Assembly (NCBI RefSeq): GCF_029714205.1
Contig: NZ_CP121648.1
Coordinates: 6,326,501-6,390,500 of the forward strand
From: Methylobacterium sp. CB376
GTDB taxonomy: Bacteria; Pseudomonadota; Alphaproteobacteria; Rhizobiales; Beijerinckiaceae
Length of the DNA stretch: 64,000 nucleotides
Direction: 5' to 3'
The notes beneath the pieces are model-generated. The model had not been told where the DNA came from. It saw nothing but the letters and a program-made list of their open reading frames with translations, and ran no database searches. A program made the position numbers and the translations under genes. Below, piece by piece: positions 15,989 to 24,239 of the stretch (position 1 is its first letter; every line of letters starts with the position of its first letter).

Positions 15989-18595
15989 TCAGGCGGTCCG
16001 GCGGCCCTCGGCCCAGCACTGCGCGGCGAAGAGGTCGGCCGCCATCGGCTGCCCGAACAGGTAGCCCTGGCCCTCCTGGCAGCCCTCCGCGGTCACGCAG
16101 CGCAGCATCGCGGGGGTCTCGATCCCCTCGGCCGTGACCTCCAGGCCGAAGCTGCGCCCGAGCGCCACCACCGAGCGCACGATCGCCAGGTCCTGGGCGG
16201 AATCCGGGATGCCGCGGACGAAGGAGCGGTCGATCTTCAGGCGGGTGAGGGGAAAGCGCTTCAGGAGGCTCAGGGACGCGTAGCCGGTGCCGTAATCGTC
16301 GAAGGCGAGGCCCACGCCCATGTCCCGCAGCGCCCGGAGCGGCGGGATCAGCGCGTCGTCGTGCTGGAGGATGATGGTCTCGGTGATCTCCAGTTCCAGG
16401 GCCGAGGCCGGGAGCGCCGCCTCGGCGAGGGCCGCGCGCACCTCCTCGACGAGGTCCCGGGACAGGAACTGCCGGCTGAACAGGTTGACCGCGACGCGCA
16501 GTTCCCCGAGGCCGCGGCGGCGCCAGCCGGCGGCCTCGGCGCAGGCGGTGCGCAGCACGAAGCGCCCGACATCCTCCGCGGCGCGGCTGCTCTCCAGCGG
16601 GGCCAGGAAATCCGCCGGGGCGAGGAGGCCGCGCTCCGGATGCCGCCAGCGGATCAGCGCCTCCGCCCCCGCGATGGTGCGGTCGCGCAGGCGCAGCTGG
16701 GGCTGGTAGAACAGGACGAACTCCCCCTCGGCGAGGGCGCGGGGCATCTCCTGCTGGCACGCCGTCCAGGCGAGGAGGCTGCGCCGCATCTCGGGCCGGA
16801 AAACCCGCCGGCAATGCTGCCCCGCCCGCTTCGCCTCGTGCAGCGCCATGTCGGCGCGGGCCAGGAGGTCGTCCGCCCCGCGCTGGCCGTGCGGCGCGAC
16901 CGCCACGCCGATGCTGGCGTCGAGGTGGAAGATCTGCTCGGCCACCCGGAAGGGCTCCGCGAGGCCGCCGAGGATCCTGTCGGCGGTCCGCTCCCCCTCG
17001 GCGGGCTCCGCCAGATCGGGGAGCAGGACCGCGAACTCGTCCGCGCCGATGCGCGCCACCAGCCCCGACCCGCCCACGTCCCCCTGCAGGCGCTGGCCGA
17101 CGAGGCGCAGGAGGACGTCCCCGACGGCGTGGCCGAAGCTGTCGTTGACCCGCTTGAAGCCGTCGACGTCGATCAGCAGCAGCCCGGCGAGGCCCCCCGC
17201 CGGCCGGGCGTCGAGGGTCGCGAGGTCGCGCGTCAGGGCGCGGCGATTGTACAATCCGGTCAGCCCGTCCGTCTCCGCCTGCCGGCGCAGCGTCTGCATC
17301 AGGTTCGCGCGCTCCTGCAGCCGCTTCTGCAGAACCAGGAGGGCGTCGAACAGGAGGGCGATCTCGCGGACGCGCATGGGCGCCCGGACGGGGGCGGGAT
17401 CGACGCCTCCCGCCAGGGCGACGATCGCCTCCCGCGCGTCGAGGAGCGGCCGCAGGATCGAGGCGCGCAGGGAGCCGAGGAGGCCGCCGATCAGGGCGAG
17501 GGCGGCGAGCGTCACGAGGCCGGCCGCGGCGAGCGCGTCGCGCGCCCCGTCGCGCTCCCGGGCGGAGGCCGCATTCATCCGGGCGAGAAAGGCCGTGCGC
17601 AAGTCCTCGAGCGGCTTCAGGGTCGGGACGTAGCGGGCGGTCAGCGTCTGCGCATCGAGCGAGTAGCGCCCCGAAGGTCCGCGCCCCTCGGCGATCACCG
17701 CCTCGACCGTGCCGAGCCCCTCGCCCAGGAAGCGGCTCTCGACCTCCCGCATCAGCGGATCGAGGGCGGCGGGGATCTGGCCCTGCAGGAGCTGCCAGAT
17801 CTCGCGCAGGCGCCCGCGGGTCTCGACGGCTTCGGCGAGGTGGACCTCGCCGAGCGGCGCGCGCACGGCCAGCGCCGGGACGATGAAGGAGGCGATGCGC
17901 CCGCCATGCTCCCTCAGGTCGCTCACCGCCCGTGCCACCATGGCTTGGCCGGCGAGCGCCGGGTCGAGCTCGCGCAGCGTCCGGACCTCCCAGGTCACGA
18001 CGTCCTGGAACTGGTCGACGACCGCGATCATCGCCCCGACGGCCGCGCGGATCTGGTCCGCGCCGCGGGCGGCGGCCGGCATCCGGGCGATCTCGTCGAC
18101 CTCCCGGCGCGCCGCGCGCAGCCTCGCCTGCGCGGCGTCGATGAGGTCGGCCGGGAGGCGCCGGGCCGGGCCGGTGAGCCCGTCGGGATCGTCCGGGCCG
18201 TGGAGCTGCGCGAGCGCCCGGTCGGTGGCCTCGCGGAACTCCCGCAGCCGCGTCAGGGCCGCCGCGTTGCCGGCGGGATCCTGGGACATGGCGACGTTGG
18301 CCGGCCCGCGCTCGGCCGAGATGCGGTTGGCGGCCTCGAGCACGCGCGCGAACTGCGCGATCTCGGCGAGGTTGTGCCGGGACCGGAGGAAGGCCGTCAC
18401 GGCCGGGGCGACCAGCGTCGCGCTCAGGGCCGCGAGGCCCGCGCCGATGAGGAGGATCGCGATCCAGAGGCGGCGGCTGAGGCTGGTGGCGCCGTCTGTC
18501 GTCCTGGCCTGCACACACACCTCCCGCGTACCGGCCGGAGCCGACGTCCCCGACACCTGCCCCAGCTGGCCCGACGCCGGATCCCGGCGCGCCAT
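15989..18595 (-). CDS. Membrane-bound GGDEF/EAL cyclic-di-GMP protein
   Basis: This 868-residue protein makes and/or breaks cyclic di-GMP. One transmembrane helix lies near residues 42-65, a sensory domain of about 300 residues follows, and a second helix lies near residues 355-380 (VTLAALALIGGLLGSL). A GGDEF domain begins at about residue 435 (TDGLTGLYNRRAL) and an EAL domain at about residue 620. The GGDEF signature reads ARIGADEFAVLL, so the second glycine is alanine, and I see no RxxD inhibitory site before it. The EAL domain keeps EALIRW, AFDDYGTGYASL, LKIDRSFV and VTAEGIETP. Phosphodiesterase activity is therefore the safer prediction. The sensory domain contains ISAERGPAN, a motif seen in NIT-like sensors, but that is tentative. 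The gene stands alone. Confidence 0.88.
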   Translation of the reverse strand: MARRDPASGQLGQVSGTSAPAGTREVCVQARTTDGATSLSRRLWIAILLIGAGLAALSATLVAPAVTAFLRSRHNLAEIAQFARVLEAANRISAERGPANVAMSQDPAGNAAALTRLREFREATDRALAQLHGPDDPDGLTGPARRLPADLIDAAQARLRAARREVDEIARMPAAARGADQIRAAVGAMIAVVDQFQDVVTWEVRTLRELDPALAGQAMVARAVSDLREHGGRIASFIVPALAVRAPLGEVHLAEAVETRGRLREIWQLLQGQIPAALDPLMREVESRFLGEGLGTVEAVIAEGRGPSGRYSLDAQTLTARYVPTLKPLEDLRTAFLARMNAASARERDGARDALAAAGLVTLAALALIGGLLGSLRASILRPLLDAREAIVALAGGVDPAPVRAPMRVREIALLFDALLVLQKRLQERANLMQTLRRQAETDGLTGLYNRRALTRDLATLDARPAGGLAGLLLIDVDGFKRVNDSFGHAVGDVLLRLVGQRLQGDVGGSGLVARIGADEFAVLLPDLAEPAEGERTADRILGGLAEPFRVAEQIFHLDASIGVAVAPHGQRGADDLLARADMALHEAKRAGQHCRRVFRPEMRRSLLAWTACQQEMPRALAEGEFVLFYQPQLRLRDRTIAGAEALIRWRHPERGLLAPADFLAPLESSRAAEDVGRFVLRTACAEAAGWRRRGLGELRVAVNLFSRQFLSRDLVEEVRAALAEAALPASALELEITETIILQHDDALIPPLRALRDMGVGLAFDDYGTGYASLSLLKRFPLTRLKIDRSFVRGIPDSAQDLAIVRSVVALGRSFGLEVTAEGIETPAMLRCVTAEGCQEGQGYLFGQPMAADLFAAQCWAEGRRTA

Positions 18596-18737
18596 CTCTC
18601 CAGATGCGGCCGGACTCGTTGCGGAAAGATTATCTATTCCGTCCCCCTAGGTCACGTCAGCCGTAAAAATCAGGCAGTGCGGCGGATTGACCGAGAGGAA
18701 CAGCGCTCGTTGAGCGGGCAAGTTGATCCTGCGGCCG

Positions 18738-18959
18738 TCATGCTGCAATGCAGCGCCGCACGAGGGCGACGACCAGCGGGTGCCCCTGGGAGTCCTGCCG
18801 CAGGGGCGTGCCCGCCAGCAGCCGGCCGGCCCGGGCCAGCCGCTGATCCGCCCTGGCCCGGCAGGCCTCGGCGGCCTCCCGCAGGGTCCGGGCTTCCTCG
18901 AGGTCCCTGTTCGCCTTGCGCAGGAGCCACATCGCCCGCAGGGTCCGGATGAAGCGCAT
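18738..18959 (-). CDS. Small hypothetical protein, helical
   Basis: This predicted protein has 73 residues and starts at ATG 18959 with GGAGAT seven bases upstream on the minus strand. The N-terminus (MRFIRTLRAMWLLRKANRDLE) is basic and amphipathic, and the middle (EEARTLREAAEACRARADQRL) is likely a coiled helix. The C-terminus ends in VALVRRCIAA. I do not recognise the family. It was chosen over two longer overlapping frames because of its ribosome-binding site and its protein-like composition. It lies just after the hybrid kinase operon end and may be cotranscribed with it. Confidence 0.55.
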   Translation of the reverse strand: MRFIRTLRAMWLLRKANRDLEEARTLREAAEACRARADQRLARAGRLLAGTPLRQDSQGHPLVVALVRRCIAA

Positions 18960-19031
18960 CGCCCGATCTCCGTCGTGAGGCGGGCATCCTTCCCGAGCCG
19001 CGCTCCGGCGGCGGTGCGTCGCCGCACCCCG

Positions 19032-19451
19032 TCACGGGGCCGGGCGCGCCGCCCCGAGCACGGCGCGCAGCTTGGCGGCGAGCTGCGCCACCGTGAAGGG
19101 CTTGGTGATCAGCTGCGTGCCGGGATCGAGCATGCCGTTGTGCACGATGGCGTTGCGGGTATAGCCGGTCATGAACACGACCTTGAGGTCGGGGCGGCGG
19201 CGCAGGGCCTCGTCGGCGAGCCTGCGGCCGTTGACCTCCGGCATCACGACGTCGGTGAGGAGGAGCCCCACCTCCGGGTGGAGCGCCAGCAGGTTGAGGG
19301 CGGCGGCGGCCCCGTCCGCGGCCAGCACCCGGTAGCCGAGATCCGCGAGCGCCTCGACGGTGAACTGGCGCACCGCCGCCTCGTCCTCGACGACCAGCAC
19401 GGTCGTGTCCTCCTGCGCGAGGGCCAGGGCGTCGGGGACGGGGGGAGGGGG
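19032..19451 (-). pseudogene. Receiver (REC) domain displaced from the hybrid kinase frame
   Basis: This stretch encodes a full response-regulator receiver domain: TTVLVVEDEAAVRQF (acidic pocket), LLLTDVVMPEVNG (phospho-acceptor Asp), VVFMTGYT (switch Thr) and LITKPFTVAQLAAKL (conserved Lys). It has no start codon of its own; the frame simply continues in from antisense-looking sequence. It abuts the kinase in the -1 frame, so in the ancestral gene it was the C-terminal domain of that kinase. The switch lies in the run G6-A-G5 at 19440-19451. Adding one base there restores a single hybrid kinase ending at 19032. This is either a sequence error or a real frameshift mutation. Confidence 0.75.
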
Positions 19452-21241
19452 CGCTCCTCGGGCCCCGCGTGGCGGGGCAGGTAGATCTTGACCGTCGTGC
19501 CCTGGCCGAGCTCCGAATAGACCGCGACGTGCCCGCCCGACTGGCGCACGAAGCCGTAGACCTGGGACAGGCCGAGGCCCGTCCCGCGGCCCTGCTCCTT
19601 GGTGGTGAAGAAGGGCTCGAAGGCCCGCGCCAGCACCTCCCGGGGCATGCCGCTGCCGTTGTCGGTCACCGCGACGAGGACGTACTGCCCGGCCGCGACC
19701 TCCGTCCGGGCCGCCGCGTAGGCGTCGTCCAGGTCGGCGTTGGCGGTCTCGATGGTCAGGCGCCCGCCGGTCTCCGGCAGGGCGTCGCGGGCATTCACCG
19801 CGAGGTTGAGGAGCGCGTTCTCGAGCTGGTTGGGATCCGCGAAGGTCCGCCAGAGCCCGCCGGCCAGCACCGTCTCGAGCCGCACCGTCTCGCCGAGGGT
19901 CTGGCGCAGGAGCTCGGCCATGCCCGAGACGAGGGCGTTGGCGTCGACGGGCCTGGGGTCGAGGGGCTGGCGGCGCGCGAAGGCGAGGAGGCGCTGCGTC
20001 AGCGCCGCGGCGCGCTGGGCCCCGCCCACCGCGTTCTCCAGGAGGCGCAGCTGGCGGGCATCGGTCTCGCCCATGCGCCGCTGCAGCAATTCGAGGGAGC
20101 CCAGCACGACGGTGAGGAGGTTGTTGAAGTCGTGCGCGAGCCCGCCCGTGAGGCGCCCGACCGCCTCCATCTTCTGCGACTGGCGCAGCTGCTCCTCGCT
20201 CGCCTCCCGGCGCAGGATCTCGGCGCGCAGCTGCGCCAGGGCCTCGCCCTCGCGCCGGGTCCGCCGCAGGGCCACGAGCGTCAGCGCCACCAGCCCGGCC
20301 GTCGCCGGGATGCCGAAGACGAGGTGGCTCGCCATCGTGTCGCGCCACTCCGCCAGGATGCGCGCGCGGTCGATCCCGGCGGTGACGTAGACCGGGTAGG
20401 TCGGGAGCCGCCGGTAGCCGTAGAGCCGCTCCTGCCCGTCCACCGCCGAGCGGGTCACGTAGAAGCCCTGTCCGGGCGCCCGGGACAGGGCCGCGAGGAA
20501 GCCGCTGTCGGGCGGCACGCGCGCGACGCGCCCCGGCTGCTCGGGCACCCGCGCCAGGATCGCCCCGTCCTCCCGCAGCAGCGAGACGGTGTCGAGGCCG
20601 CTCTCGCGCACCTGCGCGTAGAAGTCCCGGAAATAGGCCGGGTCGATCGCCACCGCGACGATGCCCCGGAAGCCCTGGCCGCGCCGGGCGGTGCTCACCT
20701 GGAAGACCGCGGCCCCGTCCACCCCGGTCATCACCTCGCCGACGTAGTCCCGGCCCGGCGGCAGGCCCCCGTCCCGGTGCAGGCGGAAGAAGGGGCGCTC
20801 CAGGAATTCCGGCTCGCGCCCCTCGGGCGGTGCGCCGGCGCTGACCAGGGGCCTCGCCCGCGCGTCGAGGACCCAGATGTCGCTCACCTGCGCCAGCGTG
20901 TCGCTGAGCTCCCGGAGCTGGCGGGAGAGGTCGGGGCCGCGGGCCCGGATCGCCTCGTCCGGCAGGCCGTCCAGGATCTGGTTGGCCTGCCGGGTCACGA
21001 GGTCCGCCGTCTCGAACACCTTGACCGCGTGCTCGCGCACGAGGTCCAGGGTCTGGGCGAGGCGCAGCCGCGCGTCCCGCCAATGGCTCTGGTAGGAGAG
21101 CCAAGCGCCCGTGGCGAGCACCAGCGCCGGCAGCAGCACGGCGGCCACCACGACGATCCGGAGCGACCGCTCGGCCCCCGTGGGAGGCGGGCGAGGCGCG
21201 CCGGCGCCGTCGGCGCGGGTGGGCGGCACGGGAGCTGTCAC
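19244..21241 (-). CDS. Membrane sensor histidine kinase, C-terminal receiver lost by frameshift
   Basis: This is the kinase part of a hybrid two-component sensor. Helix 1 lies near residues 28-48, a periplasmic Cache/PAS-like sensor spans roughly residues 50-300, and helix 2 lies near residues 304-322. The HisKA box reads GGLAHDFNNLL (His near residue 369), with an N-box at NQLENALLNLAVNARDA, a G1 box at VTDNGSGM and a G2 box at GRGTGLGLS. After YLPRHAGPEERPL the frame leaves the expected sequence and reads about 60 arginine/serine-rich residues to a stop at 19244. The expected receiver domain lies in the -1 frame directly downstream. The intact protein would run 21241-19032, about 736 residues. 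The slip site C CCC CCG also fits a -1 slippery pattern, but a homopolymer indel is the simpler reading. The signal is unknown. Confidence 0.8.
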   Translation of the reverse strand: MTAPVPPTRADGAGAPRPPPTGAERSLRIVVVAAVLLPALVLATGAWLSYQSHWRDARLRLAQTLDLVREHAVKVFETADLVTRQANQILDGLPDEAIRARGPDLSRQLRELSDTLAQVSDIWVLDARARPLVSAGAPPEGREPEFLERPFFRLHRDGGLPPGRDYVGEVMTGVDGAAVFQVSTARRGQGFRGIVAVAIDPAYFRDFYAQVRESGLDTVSLLREDGAILARVPEQPGRVARVPPDSGFLAALSRAPGQGFYVTRSAVDGQERLYGYRRLPTYPVYVTAGIDRARILAEWRDTMASHLVFGIPATAGLVALTLVALRRTRREGEALAQLRAEILRREASEEQLRQSQKMEAVGRLTGGLAHDFNNLLTVVLGSLELLQRRMGETDARQLRLLENAVGGAQRAAALTQRLLAFARRQPLDPRPVDANALVSGMAELLRQTLGETVRLETVLAGGLWRTFADPNQLENALLNLAVNARDALPETGGRLTIETANADLDDAYAAARTEVAAGQYVLVAVTDNGSGMPREVLARAFEPFFTTKEQGRGTGLGLSQVYGFVRQSGGHVAVYSELGQGTTVKIYLPRHAGPEERPLPPSPTPWPSRRRTRPCWSSRTRRRCASSPSRRSRISATGCWPRTGPPPPSTCWRSTRRWGSSSPTS

Positions 21242-21397
21242 GGGGGCGCGGCCGGGGAGCTTGGGTGTTTAGTCCTATTCGGTTACCAGACGGGCCGGCC
21301 GGTCGCCAGCGCCGGCGCGGCGCGCGCGCCGGGGCGGGAAGGGTGGAATGAACGAAGGGTTGCGCCGATCGCGCGGGCGCGGGCGGGGTCCCGCGCC

Positions 21398-22189
21398 GTG
21401 ACGGACCGCCCCGTCCTGACCGCCGCCCTGATCGCCCGGGCGCATCCCGATCCGGTGCCCGACGACGCCGCGGCGATGCCGCTCCTGTCCGAGGCCGAGA
21501 CCGAGGCGCTGCTCGCCGCCGCCCTCGCCGCCAAGCCCGGCCCGCCGGACGAGATCTGGCTCTTCGCCTACGGAGCCCTGATGTGGCGGCCCGAATTCCC
21601 GTTCGCGGAGCGGCGCGCGGCCGGCCTGCCCGGGTGGCACCGGCGGTTCTGCCTCTGGCAATGGCGCTTCCGCGGCACGCGCGACAATCCCGGGGTGATG
21701 CTCGCCCTCGACCGCGGCGGGCGCTGCCGCGGCCTCGCCTACCGGCTCGCCGGGCCGGACCCGCTCGCGGCTTTGCGCCCGGTCTGGCACCGGGAGATGC
21801 GCGGGCGCGGCTACGCGGCGCGCTGGCTGGCGGCCCGGACCGAGGCCGGGACCGTCCCGGCGCTCGCCTTCGTGGCGAACCGCGCGGGCGAGCGCTACGC
21901 CGGCCGCCTCGGCGAGGAGGCGATCGCCGCGCGCATCGCGGCGGCCTGCGGCCATCTCGGGCCGAACGCGGAGTACCTCCTCAACACCGCCGCCTCCTGC
22001 GCGGCGCTCGGCCTGCGCGATCGCCACCTGGAGCGCCTCCAGGCCCTCGTCGCCGCCCGCCTGGAGGCGGCGGCGCGCGCCCGAGCCGGTGCGGCGGACA
22101 TGGCCGCCGGCGCTGCGAGGCGGCCCCCGGCGAGGCGGCCCCCGGCGACGCGCCCCCCGGCGAGTCCGGAGCCTGAACCCGAGGCCTGA
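21398..22189 (+). CDS. chaC: ChaC-family gamma-glutamylcyclotransferase
   Basis: The product, about 263 residues, is predicted to cleave glutathione (gamma-glutamyl amides) to 5-oxoproline and the free amine in the cytoplasm. The signature begins with WLFAYGALMWRPEFPF, followed by GWHRRFCLWQWRFRGT, LALDRGGRCRGLAYRL and VWHREMRGRGY, in which the glutamate is the expected catalytic residue. NAEYLLNTAASC lies near the end. The C-terminus is a proline/arginine tail (ARRPPARRPPATRPP) encoded by short tandem repeats, not part of the fold. GTG 21398 (TDRPVLTAAL) was chosen as the start; the next in-frame ATG, at 21476, would still leave the whole domain. It is divergent from the kinase gene, with about 156 bases between. 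Confidence 0.82.
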   Translation: MTDRPVLTAALIARAHPDPVPDDAAAMPLLSEAETEALLAAALAAKPGPPDEIWLFAYGALMWRPEFPFAERRAAGLPGWHRRFCLWQWRFRGTRDNPGVMLALDRGGRCRGLAYRLAGPDPLAALRPVWHREMRGRGYAARWLAARTEAGTVPALAFVANRAGERYAGRLGEEAIAARIAAACGHLGPNAEYLLNTAASCAALGLRDRHLERLQALVAARLEAAARARAGAADMAAGAARRPPARRPPATRPPASPEPEPEA

Positions 22190-22591
22190 GCGGAGGACGC
22201 CTCGGCCCGCCCACGCCTGCTGCCCGGGGCCCGGGCGGAATCCGGGTTCGTGCGCCTCCCGGACCGGTGCCGAAGGCCCGGAACCCGGCACCCGTCCCGG
22301 GCATTTCCGAGGGGTGAGGCGGTCCCTGTCCCCAGCGGGCCGCACCGCAGTGAAAAACGCCGCCGAACCACCGCTGCGCGCTTGACGCCGGCCGCCTCCG
22401 AGCGCAATTGGGGGCGTCCGCGCGTCCTCGCCTCGGCCGTTCGCGCGGCTCCACCGGAACCACGAACTCCATGTCCAGCGACAGTAGTCGAAGGACCACG
22501 CCGCCTGCGCTTGGTGCGTGAGCCGCGCCTGATCGTGTGATCGGGCTCGCCCGCGACCAGTCGAGAGGCGGCTGGTCGCATGAGGTGAGCC
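22190..22591. other. Gene-free region with hairpin before a small gene
   Basis: These 402 bases carry no convincing coding sequence. Just before the start of the next gene, GCGACCAG (22553-22560) and CTGGTCGC (22572-22579) form a perfect 8-bp stem with an 11-base loop. It ends 12 bases before the ATG and touches the ribosome-binding site GAGGTGAG, so it could influence translation. No other repeat was noticed. Confidence 0.5.
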
Positions 22592-22804
22592 ATGACCCTG
22601 TTTTCCGGAACCGCCCGCGCGGCCGCGGTGGCCGATCGCCGTGATCAGAGCATCGCCGTCGCGCTGATCCTTCTCCTCGCCCTCGTCTTCGCACCGGCCA
22701 TCGGCCTCCACGTGGCCGTGAGCACCTTCGGCGTCGGCGCGCCCGCGCCCACGCCCGAGGGAGTCGCGGCGGCCCCGGCAGAGGCCAAGCCGTCCCGCGG
22801 CTGA
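22592..22804 (+). CDS. Small single-pass membrane protein, unknown
   Basis: This 70-residue protein has a cytoplasmic-looking N-terminus (MTLFSGTARAAAVADRRDQ), one hydrophobic helix (SIAVALILLLALVFAPAIGL) and an alanine/proline tail. A good ribosome-binding site (GAGGTGAG) precedes ATG 22592. I do not recognise the family. It heads a run of very small membrane or secreted proteins on the plus strand. Confidence 0.55.
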   Translation: MTLFSGTARAAAVADRRDQSIAVALILLLALVFAPAIGLHVAVSTFGVGAPAPTPEGVAAAPAEAKPSRG

Positions 22805-22843
22805 GCCGTGCCGCGGCTGAGCCGTGCCGCGGCTGAGCCGGCG
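22797..22843 (+). repeat. 16-base tandem repeat at the gene end
   Basis: The unit CCGCGGCTGAGCCGTG occurs about three times in succession, starting within the last codons of the 70-residue protein gene and running past its stop. Confidence 0.7.
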
Positions 22844-22946
22844 CGGCCGAGCCGGCTCGCAACCGGCTTCCGGCTGTGCTTGGATCGGCCCCGGCGGGCG
22901 CCCGCAGGCGCCCGCGCCGGATCGGCCGACTCGAGAACGGCGCCTC

Positions 22947-23054
22947 ATGAACGACGACCTGCGCGAATCCCGCGGCGCCCTCATCCTGCTCGCCGCCGCG
23001 GTCCTCTCGGTCCTGCTCTTCGGGGCCGCGACGCTGCTCGGCCTCACCGGCTGA
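22947..23054 (+). CDS. Very small one-helix membrane protein
   Basis: This 35-residue frame starts at ATG 22947 (MNDDLRESRG) and continues as a hydrophobic helix (ALILLAAAVLSVLLFGAATLL) to its stop. Charged N-terminus followed by a clean helix is protein-like, and the frame lies between two other small plus-strand genes. There is no strong ribosome-binding site. It could be spurious. Confidence 0.4.
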   Translation: MNDDLRESRGALILLAAAVLSVLLFGAATLLGLTG

Positions 23055-23104
23055 CGGGAACCCTCCGGCCCGCTCGGCGGATGTGTCGTCAGGAGGAGCG
23101 CACC

Positions 23105-23284
23105 ATGACGGCCACCGATCCCGCCAAGGATTCCGCCAAACCCGGCGACAAGGCCCCGCCCGGTACCCCCGGCACCGGCGAGAACATCTGTCCCCGCTGC
23201 CACGGCTCCGGCCGCGTCGAGGGCACGTCCTGCCCGGACTGCGCCGGGACCGGCAAGGTCACCGAGCCGATCGGCGGCGCCTGA
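23105..23284 (+). CDS. Small DnaJ-type zinc-finger protein
   Basis: This 59-residue protein contains two CxxCxGxG units, CPRCHGSGRV and CPDCAGTGKV, the signature of the cysteine-rich zinc-binding region of DnaJ. No J domain is present. Four cysteines can bind one zinc ion. The N-terminal half is hydrophilic (TDPAKDSAKPGDKAPPGTPG). A strong ribosome-binding site (GGAGGAG) precedes ATG 23105. The function is unknown; a role as a small chaperone-like or regulatory protein is only a guess. Confidence 0.75.
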   Translation: MTATDPAKDSAKPGDKAPPGTPGTGENICPRCHGSGRVEGTSCPDCAGTGKVTEPIGGA

Positions 23285-23347
23285 GGCGACCGACCCCGCC
23301 GCGCAACCCCGTCTTCACGTCCCGCCTGCGATAACCATCCGGTGACA

Positions 23348-23374
23348 CCCACGGTCGTTGCTCACGACCGTGGG
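23348..23374 (+). terminator. Strong hairpin between small gene and structured leader
   Basis: CCCACGGTCGT (23348-23358) and ACGACCGTGGG (23364-23374) form a perfect 11-bp stem with the loop TGCTC, 63 bases after the stop of the zinc-finger gene. Only TTCC follows, so there is no clear U-tract. It could end transcription of the upstream gene or belong to the leader described next. Confidence 0.55.
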
Positions 23375-23380
23375 TTCCGT

Positions 23381-23471
23381 TCTCGAATCGGCGCCAAGCC
23401 TCGGGCTTGGTGTCGCCCATTCGAGAGGGTCGGCGGCCCGATGCGTCGGCATCCCGGGCCGCCGGGATGAG
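23381..23471 (+). promoter_or_regulatory. Structured 5' leader, copy A of a two-copy motif
   Basis: An outer stem pairs TCTCGAAT (23381-23388) with ATTCGAGA (23419-23426). It encloses hairpin CCAAGC/GCTTGG (23394-23399 with 23405-23410), extended by GGCG/CGCC. A second hairpin pairs 23432-23440 with 23455-23463 (nine perfect pairs), then a bulged CC, then ATGC/GCAT closing the loop GTCG. GATGAG follows at 23466, and the start codon of the HNH-like gene is 27 bases later. The same architecture, with changed but still paired bases, occurs at 40619-40707 before another unknown gene. I do not recognise it as a named riboswitch. Confidence 0.65.
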
Positions 23472-23492
23472 TGTGCCCGGAGGAGCGAGCGG

Positions 23493-24239
23493 ATGGCGGG
23501 GGAGCGCAGGAGCAAGGCGGCGGAGTGGCGGGAGGCGCGCAACGCCGTCTCCCGCGCCCGCCTGGAGAAGGCGCTGCCCGCCATCTTCCCGCCGCTGGTG
23601 CTGCGCCACGCGCTCTCGCGGCCCTTCGTGCCCCCGACCCCGCGCCTCGCCGTCGAGAGCTACTGGCGCGGCCACGTGATCCGGGCCGACCGTCTCGCCC
23701 GGGCCCTGGCCGCCCGCAGCGGCCATCCCGAGGGCTGGACGTGGCGGCTCGGCAAGGAGGAGGGGCTCGGCGCGAGCTTCCGCCTGCCGCCCGCCCCCTT
23801 CCGCGAGCCGGCCTTCGCCCGCGGGCGCGGCCATTGCTGCATCTGCGGCCAGCCGGTCTTCCGCTTCGGCTGGCACGCGGATCTCTGGGGCGCCGGCGCG
23901 CCCAACCGGAATGCCGGCTGGCACGCCGCCTGCGTCACCGCCTGGAAGTTCTGGATCGCCGCGAGCGACCACGCGAAGGTGCTGAAGGCGCGCCAGCGCC
24001 ACCGCTGCCCGGAGACCGGCAAGCGCCTGCTGCGCAGCGCCGAGGTCGATCACCGGGTGCCCCTCTACCAGGTCTGGCGCGAGCACCGGGACGCGCCCTG
24101 GCCGCGCCTGCTCGGCTACTGGGGCGTGCCGAACCTCCAGGTCGTCAACCGCGCCGCCCATGTCGGCAAGTGCGCGGCCGAGGCCGGCGAGCGGGCCGCC
24201 CACCGGCGGCTCGCGGCGGCTCAGCGCGGGACGATGTGA
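23493..24239 (+). CDS. HNH-like protein with cysteine pairs, unknown role
   Basis: This protein has 248 residues. A zinc-binding-like segment CCICGQPVF with HAACVTAWKFW lies near residues 112-155, and CPETGKRL follows. The C-terminal part reads AEVDHRVPLYQVW and, later, LGYWGVPNLQVVNRAAHVGKC, which resembles the HNH nuclease core (DH, then N and H/K). ATG 23493 has GGAGGAGCG upstream and follows the structured leader at a fixed distance. Nuclease activity is an inference from these motifs. The 3' end overlaps the convergent small gene by 19 bases. Confidence 0.7.
   Translation: MAGERRSKAAEWREARNAVSRARLEKALPAIFPPLVLRHALSRPFVPPTPRLAVESYWRGHVIRADRLARALAARSGHPEGWTWRLGKEEGLGASFRLPPAPFREPAFARGRGHCCICGQPVFRFGWHADLWGAGAPNRNAGWHAACVTAWKFWIAASDHAKVLKARQRHRCPETGKRLLRSAEVDHRVPLYQVWREHRDAPWPRLLGYWGVPNLQVVNRAAHVGKCAAEAGERAAHRRLAAAQRGTM

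Noticed and set aside
15947..18952. 1,001-codon plus-strand ORF opposite the GGDEF/EAL gene
   Set aside because: The minus strand has intact EAL motifs and membrane helices; the plus frame is compositional noise.
22190..22591. Third copy of the structured leader before the 70-residue gene
   Set aside because: It has a hairpin near the ribosome-binding site but lacks the TTCTCGAA stem and the CC-bulged second hairpin.
23381..23471. Assignment of the two-copy leader to a known riboswitch class
   Set aside because: No TPP, cobalamin, SAM, glycine, c-di-GMP or fluoride consensus could be matched by eye, so it was left unnamed.
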